This document shows, in pieces, positions 18,363 to 24,676 of a DNA stretch of 64,000 nucleotides; the first letter of the stretch is position 1, and the number at the start of each line of letters is the position of its first letter. Source of the DNA: Saccharobesus litoralis (lineage in GTDB: Bacteria; Pseudomonadota; Gammaproteobacteria; Enterobacterales; Alteromonadaceae). The notes under the pieces were generated by a model. The model was not told the DNA's origin. It worked only from the letters and a program-made list of their open reading frames with translations, and searched no databases. Location of the stretch: positions 4,380,065-4,444,064 of the forward strand of contig NZ_CP026604.1 of the NCBI RefSeq assembly GCF_003063625.1, read 5' to 3'. Position numbers and translations under genes: made by a program.

Positions 18363-18611
18363 ATGAAAACAATACATCACCCAGATTATCGCAAGCTTAT
18401 TGGCTGGCTAACAGCAGAGAGAAAGTTCAAAAAAATGGACCAAACTGCTGTGTCTGAAGCGATGGGCTGGCCGAATCACACCCTTTTATCAAAGACTGAG
18501 CGCCTAGAGCGCAAGCTTGATGTACTTGAATTCGTTCAGTTGTGTAAAGTGTTGGAAGTTGATCCAAAAGAAGGCATTGAGATTTTAACTCAAGAAAAGC
18601 CAACGATTTAA
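18363..18611 (+). CDS. XRE-like helix-turn-helix protein
   Basis: 82 aa. DYRKLIGWLTAERKFKKMDQTAVSEAMGWPNHTLLSKTERLERKLDVLEFVQLCKVLEVDP fits the five-helix XRE/Cro fold, with recognition helix around HTLLSKTE. Small single-domain regulators of this type are common on mobile elements. It may regulate the divergent lipoprotein genes or element functions. Confidence 0.72.
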   Translation: MKTIHHPDYRKLIGWLTAERKFKKMDQTAVSEAMGWPNHTLLSKTERLERKLDVLEFVQLCKVLEVDPKEGIEILTQEKPTI

Positions 18612-18662
18612 TTTAAGCCGATCGCACAATAAAAAAGCGCTCATTGCTGAACGCTTAGTAAG

Positions 18663-18893
18663 TTACTTCACTTCTTTTAACTTTTCGTAAAAAGCCAATA
18701 CAGGCTCAATCAGTAAACATGTCAGCACTATTAGTATTAGCTCCCCTTCAGAAACTGGGAATGCTGGAGTTAATTCATATCCAAAAGCTAATTGTCCAAT
18801 TAAGTTTGGAAAAAATACATACCCAATATAGTTAATGACATCTGCAAGTTTTTGAAGTTTGGCTGATTTTAGTGTTGGCTCGTTGATTAACAT
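18663..18893 (-). CDS. Small membrane protein, unknown
   Basis: 76 aa with two hydrophobic stretches (INYIGYVFFPNLIGQLAFGYEL and ELILIVLTCLLIEPVLAFY). No family recognised. It is read towards the XRE gene; AAGCG/CGCTT at 18643-18657 in the short gap could act as a weak convergent terminator. Confidence 0.45.
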   Translation of the reverse strand: MLINEPTLKSAKLQKLADVINYIGYVFFPNLIGQLAFGYELTPAFPVSEGELILIVLTCLLIEPVLAFYEKLKEVK

Positions 18894-19013
18894 CTTATTT
18901 ATTCCTTATATATGACCTTGTCAGCATTAACTAGCTCCTGAGAAGGGGAATTATTGGAGAAGCAATAGATAAGAAGTTGAATAAATTAACTCATCAAAGT
19001 AATAACAAACCAA

Positions 19014-19262
19014 TTAAATAAATCGAAATAGCATAATTGCTAATAGCTGACGTACCCATATTTTCTTTTGATACTTCAGCAAGACTTCTATCTGTGCAAT
19101 ATTGAAAATTAACTTAATACACATGATAGAAAGCAACACAAAGTAACCAAGTCGGTTCGTTTCAAAATAGAAATAAACTGGCGTACCAACCAATAACATT
19201 GCGACTATTAAAATGCAGATATTAAGTTCACTACTCGTTAACGACTTATTAAACAGATGCAC
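19014..19262 (-). CDS. Small membrane protein, unknown
   Basis: 82 aa with two or three hydrophobic helices (ELNICILIVAMLLVGTPVYFYF, GYFVLLSIMCIKLIF). It starts two bases after the stop of the gene at 19265-19645 on the same strand, so the pair is probably one operon. No family recognised. Confidence 0.45.
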   Translation of the reverse strand: MHLFNKSLTSSELNICILIVAMLLVGTPVYFYFETNRLGYFVLLSIMCIKLIFNIAQIEVLLKYQKKIWVRQLLAIMLFRFI

Positions 19263-19264
19263 AG

Positions 19265-19645
19265 CTAAAAATCATCAAACGAATTACCAAAACTACAGCT
19301 GTCAAAGCCATCAAAACTCATTGAATCAAATGTGTCATTCCCAAAGCAATCTTGCTCGAAAGGATCGGTACAATAGCTGCTTTCAATTTCATGACTTACA
19401 CCGCACACTCCATTATTTATCAAGTCATCAGAGGATGTCATATCTGGGCAACCAACAACATTGCCTCCCACGTCAATTTGCGTATTTTCTATAACATGTA
19501 ACCCTGTACTGGGGTTGATTGACGGTATAGTAATTTCAACTAGCGGTTCGACTGTATGAGCGGTAATGTCTGCCGAAGTTAAAGAGTTATTTTGAAGTTT
19601 TATAAAGTCGACTAAGCAACTATCAGAAAATAAATGACGATTCAT
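19265..19645 (-). CDS. Acidic Cys-containing protein, unknown
   Basis: 126 aa, strongly acidic in the second half, ending in a low-complexity Ser/Asp/Phe tail (DTFDSMSFDGFDSCSFGNSFDDF) with five Cys in the last 60 residues. No signal peptide or known domain. It pairs with the membrane protein at 19014-19262. AGAAGGTG precedes the ATG. The gene abuts the structured non-coding region. Confidence 0.5.
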   Translation of the reverse strand: MNRHLFSDSCLVDFIKLQNNSLTSADITAHTVEPLVEITIPSINPSTGLHVIENTQIDVGGNVVGCPDMTSSDDLINNGVCGVSHEIESSYCTDPFEQDCFGNDTFDSMSFDGFDSCSFGNSFDDF

Positions 19646-20729
19646 AGAGCACCTTCTCTTGGATTAATATTGCGAATTCATGCACTAGAAAAGCTAACGA
19701 TTTCATGATAAAAAACAAACTTGTTTGACTGCGAAGCTCAGCAACAAACAGTTTGAAACTCAGCCCTGTTTTCAAGGTATGAAAAAGCGCCGTCGATGAA
19801 GGTTTCATCGCAGCACTTTTTGAGAAATAGCTCCTTTTAACGTGCTTCCCTAACACGATTCACATTTCATTTTTTCTTTGCGTTGCTAAATCCAGTTCAT
19901 TGTTCATTACCTCTTTTTAATTTTTTACGGGTTAAACTTCGGGGTTCGTTTTACGTGACGAGCCTTTAATTTGGGAGTACGGAGCTAGGCGGCTCGTCAC
20001 TCGCCAGTTGTTGTTAACGTGTGGCCACACTTGTAATTAACGCAACTGATGCACTTATATTGCCAAATTAATTAACTACAACAAAAAACTTATTGTGTTT
20101 TGTGCACGTTTTTAGCAAGCATTATTCGGTGTGTTTTCATTGCAAATGCATCGCGTTTTTCTGATAAGAAAAAGGCAATAAAAAGCGTTGATGAAATCAA
20201 CCAACAAAGCGCGTAGAGAAAGACTTACGAAGTAAGAATTGAACGAAGCAAAGCGTGACGTACAGCTGGTCTGTACTAGAGCCTAATTTAGTTTCGCTTA
20301 AGCGAAATTCGAATGCGTTTTTGCTAAAAAACAAATTTGAACATCGTCGTTTTCGTAAGAAAACGCTAAGCATAGAAAGATGCAAACAATAACGAAGTTA
20401 TGCATCGTCTAATGCTGCGAAATTAGGCTCTAGTGCAGAGCATCGCTCGTAACGTCACGCGTGATTTAAATGCTAGCGTCGAAGATGCGTCAAGTCTGCT
20501 CGTTGCAGCGCAACATCAGAGCAGGCGAGCATTTAAAGCACATAGTTGAGTTGTGAAACAACGAAGCTATCGGCTCGAAGTGCGTTTTGTGTTGCAACAA
20601 TCGTTGCGACATTTGTTCCTTGGTGTTAATTGAACGACCTTGCTATGAATCTGTGTACAAGTTGCGATTTTTCGCATGCATTGAAGCTAGTTAATGACTC
20701 AGATTAAATAAACAAAAGAGTCATACATT
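19646..20729. other. About 1.1 kb hairpin-rich non-coding region (candidate oriT/oriV or large structured RNA)
   Basis: No convincing gene in 1084 bases, yet inverted repeats are very dense. Examples: 19794-19810 (7-base stem, GGT loop) inside an outer A5G/CT5 stem to 19821; 19955-19964 with 19991-20000 (10 bases); palindrome GTGTGGCCACAC at 20019-20030; 20253-20261 with 20452-20460 (9 bases) enclosing 20275-20289 with 20420-20434 (15 bases, extended to 20 with one T-G wobble); 20292-20307; 20348-20365 (GTAA loop); 20379-20406; 20465-20474 with 20528-20537 (10 bases) enclosing two further stems; 20550-20562; 20594-20607; 20663-20676. It lies directly upstream of the MobC-like gene. Confidence 0.65.
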
Positions 20730-21602
20730 GTGAATACCAATCAACATACTAAACCAAACCCTAAACTAAATACACAAGACGGCCTAATAGCACACGCTGT
20801 TAAGCAGTTTTCTAGTATCGATATGTGTATACGAGTCGGCGTGAACAACAATCAAACCGGCAAATACCGAAGAGAAACAACAGTGAAAGTTGTAGAGCGA
20901 GTTGGTCATATTACGCCAACCGTCATCTCATGGCTTTATGACATCTCACGTCATCAAGCACTAGAGCACTTAAACAAGCTCGTCAAAGACGAATTACTAA
21001 CAATGGTGAAAACACATCGATCGAACGATGGTCGAGTATATGTCTTAACTTATGCCGGTGCACAATACGCACAGTCATTAATGACGAAGCAAGTGAACTT
21101 TCGCAGTAAACGAAATCCAGCATTACAATTCAATGCAAATAATGTGATGCACGATAGCATTTGTACGTATGTCTTAATGCTAGCAAATAAGTATGATGAA
21201 GGTTGGCAAGGTATTGTCACTGAAAAAGAATTTAAGCAGCTCGTTAAAAGTAATGAGACTCGGCATGTTGACGGACTTGTTTTAGAAAGCAACGGCACTG
21301 TTGCAGCAATAGAAATAGAGCATTCATTTAAGACTAAACAAAGCCGCTCATCGATCTTGTTGAAATGGCTTCATGGGCTGAACCAAGGCTACTATCAAAA
21401 GATATTTCTGTTTTCTCAGTCAACTCAAATTTTTGACGATATTAAGCGATTGCATGAGCAACTTTTTGATGAAATGCAGCGTCGTATTGATAAGAAAACC
21501 AAGCAGCCATCGCTTAGTAAAGATGATGCTGAACTGCTGAGACGTGCAATTATCTTTCGCACAAAATACTGCCATGAAATCAATCGATTATTTTATAATT
21601 AG
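20730..21602 (+). CDS. MobC family replication-relaxation protein
   Basis: 290 aa. The N-terminal half (about 45-115) is a winged helix (GHITPTVISWLYDISRHQALEHLNKLVKDELL). The second half has a PDDEXK-like core, RHVDGLVLE then GTVAAIEIEHSFKTK, as in the Replic_Relax/MobC family of mobilisable plasmids and islands. These act with origin or transfer sites. Start is GTG 20730; no strong ribosome site. Hairpin-rich DNA lies immediately before and after. Family call from motif layout; role in mobilisation inferred. Confidence 0.68.
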   Translation: MNTNQHTKPNPKLNTQDGLIAHAVKQFSSIDMCIRVGVNNNQTGKYRRETTVKVVERVGHITPTVISWLYDISRHQALEHLNKLVKDELLTMVKTHRSNDGRVYVLTYAGAQYAQSLMTKQVNFRSKRNPALQFNANNVMHDSICTYVLMLANKYDEGWQGIVTEKEFKQLVKSNETRHVDGLVLESNGTVAAIEIEHSFKTKQSRSSILLKWLHGLNQGYYQKIFLFSQSTQIFDDIKRLHEQLFDEMQRRIDKKTKQPSLSKDDAELLRRAIIFRTKYCHEINRLFYN

Positions 21603-21692
21603 GGTGGTATATGGGGGCTGGCATTTTCATGCATAAATCAACATATAAGCCTAGCGACGAACGTTTAAAATATTGAAGGATAGAAAACAAAA

Positions 21693-21717
21693 AAGCCATC
21701 AGTTACGATGGCTTCTT
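21693..21717 (+). terminator. Rho-independent terminator after the MobC-like gene
   Basis: AAGCCATC and GATGGCTT pair around AGTTAC, followed by CTT. It lies about 90 bases after the stop at 21602 and is preceded by an A-run, so it may work in both directions. Confidence 0.6.
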
Positions 21718-21744
21718 GATAGGTTACTCATTCTGCATTTTTAT

Positions 21745-21933
21745 CTGCCTATTCGGCAGTAAAGGCTCCCTAAAAATTTAGGGTTAGTTGTCGTCACAAC
21801 TAGTAAGGCTGCCTGTTCGGCAGTAAGAAATTAACTAAGTTAAATATTGCTTAATTGATTTTTTAATATAGCTAGATATTTTATAGCATATATTTTTTAT
21901 GAAGCTACCTCTCGGCAGTCATTCGCTGAATGA
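21745..21933. repeat. Array of short hairpins downstream of the MobC-like gene
   Basis: Hairpins follow each other: 21745-21759 (CTGCC/GGCAG, loop TATTC), 21768-21783 (CCCTAAA/TTTAGGG), 21785-21802 (TAGTTGT/ACAACTA, loop CGTC), 21809-21823 (CTGCC/GGCAG, loop TGTTC), 21905-21918 (CTACC/GGCAG, imperfect) and 21919-21933 (TCATTC/GAATGA). On the minus strand the CTGCC stems have the 5-pair, 5-base-loop form of type I-F CRISPR repeat hairpins, but spacing is 64 bases, not 60, and no cas genes are present. I do not call a CRISPR array. Confidence 0.5.
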
Positions 21934-22075
21934 GCGATGAACATATGATACACATCATAGGGAAAGGAAAGCAACTACTTTTTATTTATGAAAAACAAGA
22001 AACGACATTAAGTATACGAAGACTAGACACAACACTACAGTTTAATTAAAGTTAAAATAGCATTGATTGGAGAAT

Positions 22076-22195
22076 ATGATGATGACCGCTTTTACAATAG
22101 CATTGTTTGTTACGGTTTTGATACTAGCATCTACAGTTGCAGCGATATCATTAATACCTAAGCGCACTTGGATTAAACTTTTCAGAATCAAGTAA
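22076..22195 (+). CDS. 39-aa single-helix membrane peptide
   Basis: MMMTAFTIALFVTVLILASTVAAISLIPKRTWIKLFRIK: one membrane helix with a positively charged C-terminal tail, behind TTGGAG at 22067-22072. The start could be any of three consecutive ATGs. A hairpin terminator follows at 22203-22216. Form resembles small membrane toxins or phage peptides, but no family is recognised. Confidence 0.5.
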   Translation: MMMTAFTIALFVTVLILASTVAAISLIPKRTWIKLFRIK

Positions 22196-22202
22196 GCAAA
22201 AA

Positions 22203-22220
22203 CGGACCGAAGTCCGCTTT
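22203..22220 (+). terminator. Terminator after the 39-aa ORF
   Basis: CGGAC and GTCCG pair around CGAA, followed by CTTT, eight bases after the stop codon at 22195. A tight, GC-rich stem with a short T-run. Confidence 0.55.
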
Positions 22221-22355
22221 CACTTATGCTCTGCCATTCAGTTGATCGACACTTTACACTTTCGAAAGTATCCATCGAGTGCTTCTCCTAGTCACACTCT
22301 TCTCACTCACTCTCTAAACATCAAAAAGTAAGCTGAAACCCATTAGGTGTTCTAG

Positions 22356-22529
22356 TCACGTCGCAAAATCTAGGAATTTTGCAGTGGCATTTTGAGAAAG
22401 CTGATTTGAGCCTGAGGCCTTATTTATAAATCTTATGTCAATTATATATAGCTGCGCTTGAGGCGAAATTTCAATAGAGAAAAAACACAAAGATAAAAGA
22501 AATAAAAACAGTGTAGAAAAGCGAGCCAT
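22356..22529 (-). CDS. Small exported protein, unknown
   Basis: 57 aa from ATG 22529: MARFSTLFLFLLSLCFFSIEISPQA is a good signal peptide, followed by about 32 mature residues without recognised motif. The ORF is open upstream into the preceding gene's 3' end. It follows the 22546-22932 gene by 16 bases on the same strand. Weak ribosome site, so moderate doubt that it is real. Confidence 0.38.
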   Translation of the reverse strand: MARFSTLFLFLLSLCFFSIEISPQAQLYIIDIRFINKASGSNQLSQNATAKFLDFAT

Positions 22530-22545
22530 TACAGCTCGCTTAAGT

Positions 22546-22932
22546 TTAAATATCGCGGATGATACTGTACCAGCGCAGTTCTGCTGCCTCAAAATATCCG
22601 CTAGGATCTAACCCGAATATCGCTTCAAACTCCTCTGCAAAACGCTCACAGAACAGACTAATTTCATCAATGTACATCAATAACACGGCGTACATCTCAA
22701 CATCATCAAGATAACGTGAATCTAGATCTGGATTATCATCAAGCAATCGTTTACTGATGCTAATGCCAAGTATTCTGCCTAAGCTATCGCGGTGTAAGTA
22801 GATGTAGCGCTCAAACGAGAGTTCATCATCTACGACATCTGCTAGTAGCAAAATAGTTGAAGCATCATCCCAAGGGGACTTAGATTTACGTTGGTATTGA
22901 CGAATATACGGATTAGATTGTGTGTCTTTCAT
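22546..22932 (-). CDS. Hypothetical soluble protein
   Basis: 128 aa from ATG 22932, chosen because TTGGAG precedes it; the frame is open to 22968. Acidic and helical (LLADVVDDELSFERYIYLHRDSLGRILGISISKRLL, then FCERFAEEFEAIFGLDPSGYFEAAELRWYSI). No family recognised. It belongs to a leftward cluster of unknown genes between 22.3 and 24.2 kb. Confidence 0.6.
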   Translation of the reverse strand: MKDTQSNPYIRQYQRKSKSPWDDASTILLLADVVDDELSFERYIYLHRDSLGRILGISISKRLLDDNPDLDSRYLDDVEMYAVLLMYIDEISLFCERFAEEFEAIFGLDPSGYFEAAELRWYSIIRDI

Positions 22933-22999
22933 TGTTAACTCCAAGTTTATTGACCTCGGAGCTAACAAAGTTCAGAGCGCGGTAATTATCCCCTTTTAG

Positions 23000-23320
23000 C
23001 TAAAAGCCAAGCTGTAATTGCTTGTCCTTACGAGCCAACATTATCGACTCATTTATCATCTGCTCGTATGTTTGTTCACCTGTTGAATTAAATTCGCATA
23101 GCGCTGAAATTAAAACTTCTGCTACTTGCTTGAACATTAAGACTTCCGATTCGGTATAATATTTAAACTGCTTGTCTAAGACTCGTAGCCAAACATCATT
23201 AAAATCATAATTATCTCGCTGTAGATTAAGCCCGTGTATTTCTCTTTCTGCTTCGAAAAATGCATTTGACAATTGATTAACAAAGTCGATCACTTGTAAT
23301 CCTGTTACGTTTTTATTCAT
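23000..23320 (-). CDS. Hypothetical soluble protein
   Basis: 106 aa from the second ATG (23320), which sits at correct distance from AAGGA; the first ATG (23326) is too close. Mostly helical (VIDFVNQLSNAFFEAEREIHGLNL, EVLMFKQVAEVLISALCEF). No known domain. Gap of 67 bases to the next gene on the same strand. Confidence 0.58.
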   Translation of the reverse strand: MNKNVTGLQVIDFVNQLSNAFFEAEREIHGLNLQRDNYDFNDVWLRVLDKQFKYYTESEVLMFKQVAEVLISALCEFNSTGEQTYEQMINESIMLARKDKQLQLGF

Positions 23321-23441
23321 TTCCATTTCCTTCTATTAATTCAATATTAAATAACGTCATAGAAGGCGAAATATTGTTACGCTTTTCAAACACAAGTTGA
23401 AAGTCTCAAATTAATACTTCGCAGTAATACACCAATTGAAT

Positions 23442-24191
23442 CTATATACAGCCAGCTTTTTTTAGTGCATTTTCATAGTCACATATTTCTTCAAGCATTG
23501 TTTCTGGACTATCTATTTCAGGGTCAAAGACATCAAACTTTGAAGGGAATTTTTCGTGCGAGTGAAAATATGTAAGTTTACTAAGCAGATATTCTGCTAT
23601 TTTTAATCGTTTTTTGTACAAAGGCTGATGTGGCGCTCTATCATATAAAGTCTTGGCTACTTCGTACCTTTTATAAAACTCTGAATACTCAAAATCATAA
23701 TATGTTTTTTGTTTGTTATAATGCCTTAACCACTCTTTACTACCCTGATTTTTATATATTTTTTCAATCATCAACGCTTGTCTAGGAAATGAATTCAAGC
23801 TGCGTTTTAACCATTCTTCTTTATTTTCAGCTTCTTGCATTTGTTGAAATAATATAGCTCTAGAAGGTGCTTTAATAAGGCTACGGGTACTTTCCCACCT
23901 TTGGGAACTACTCTCTAAACTACAAGCAACACATTCACGAGATGATACGTAGCGCAATGTCTTCCCGCATGATTTACACGACTGATTTGATTGATAATAA
24001 ATATCACCAGCCTTAAATGCATTAGACCATACCTTGACTGCTCTAGTTTTGCCTTGCTCATTTAATTTCTCAGTATATTGCTCAGAACTTCGCCTTTTTT
24101 TACACCCAACGCAGCTGCGATCTTTATAACGCCATACCCCACCGCACTTTTTACAGGCTGTTTTTGCAATCAAATAAGTGGATTCGGTCAT
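23442..24191 (-). CDS. Double zinc-ribbon protein, unknown
   Basis: 249 aa from ATG 24191; the frame is open to 24242. Two zinc-ribbon-like motifs near the N-terminus, CKKCGGVWRYKDRSCVGC and CKSCGKTLRYVSSRECVAC, each a pair of CxxC separated by 10-11 residues, then a helical Lys/Glu-rich region (about 110-249). This looks like a nucleic-acid-binding protein of phage or mobile-element type. Divergent from the recombinase operon. Function not known. Confidence 0.6.
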   Translation of the reverse strand: MTESTYLIAKTACKKCGGVWRYKDRSCVGCKKRRSSEQYTEKLNEQGKTRAVKVWSNAFKAGDIYYQSNQSCKSCGKTLRYVSSRECVACSLESSSQRWESTRSLIKAPSRAILFQQMQEAENKEEWLKRSLNSFPRQALMIEKIYKNQGSKEWLRHYNKQKTYYDFEYSEFYKRYEVAKTLYDRAPHQPLYKKRLKIAEYLLSKLTYFHSHEKFPSKFDVFDPEIDSPETMLEEICDYENALKKAGCI

Positions 24192-24301
24192 GTTAAATAA
24201 CAATATTTTTGCAGAATAATTTAGCCAAATTCGAAAATTCAAGCAACGTTTTTTTCAGATTAAATACACACAGTTTCAACAAAAAAAATAACGAGGCATC
24301 A

Positions 24302-24385
24302 ATGCAACTACATTTAGCACATCCAAAACCAATTGAATCATTCGAAGTCTGTAAAAGGCCACAGCAAACGGAGGGCTGTATCTAA
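24302..24385 (+). CDS. 27-aa leader ORF upstream of the recombinase
   Basis: MQLHLAHPKPIESFEVCKRPQQTEGCI, preceded by GAGG at 24293-24296. Its stop overlaps the ATG of the next ORF (TAATG), so the two are coupled. No family. It could be a small structural peptide or serve only to open the ribosome site of the next gene. Confidence 0.42.
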   Translation: MQLHLAHPKPIESFEVCKRPQQTEGCI

Positions 24386-24591
24386 TGAACGATCAAACAG
24401 TGATTAAAGCAAACAACGATTCTTTATCTTTACCGCCAGGTACGACACTAACCTTGGTATCAAAAAATGGTGAAGTATTAAACGAAGGTAAAGACCTAAT
24501 AACACAGATATTTACTGCGATAACCGACGAAGTTGTAGCTCAAATATTCTGTGAAGCTAGACCAATATCAGAAGGAACATTCCGACCATAA
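24385..24591 (+). CDS. Small hypothetical protein upstream of the recombinase
   Basis: 68 aa (MNDQTVIKANNDSLSLPPGTTLTLVSKNGEVLNEGKD). A strong GGAGGG site lies 9 bases before its ATG. Not recognised; location suggests an accessory or directionality role for the adjacent serine recombinase, but it has no obvious DNA-binding fold. A terminator follows at 24603. Confidence 0.55.
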   Translation: MNDQTVIKANNDSLSLPPGTTLTLVSKNGEVLNEGKDLITQIFTAITDEVVAQIFCEARPISEGTFRP

Positions 24592-24602
24592 CATTACTAA
24601 AT

Positions 24603-24633
24603 GGCAAGTTTTAAGACTTGCCTTTCGTTTTTA
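24603..24633 (+). terminator. Terminator between the small ORF and the recombinase gene
   Basis: GGCAAGT and ACTTGCC (24603-24609, 24616-24622) with loop TTTAAG, followed by TTTCGTTTTT. A standard rho-independent terminator; the recombinase therefore probably has its own promoter or depends on readthrough. Confidence 0.75.
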
Positions 24634-24676
24634 AATTATTAATGTCTTTTTGACTCAAGAATAATTAGAAGTCACG

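Noticed and set aside
19623-19856. Open frame of 77 codons on the minus strand
   Set aside because: It overlaps the structured region, has hairpin-driven composition and no ribosome site; the hairpins explain the open frame better.
20197-20385. Open frame of 62 codons on the minus strand
   Set aside because: Lies within the hairpin region, no start context, no domain; treated as chance.
21737-21828. CRISPR array of type I-F
   Set aside because: Only two or three degenerate repeat-like hairpins with unequal spacing, other hairpins in the presumed spacer, and no cas genes in the window.
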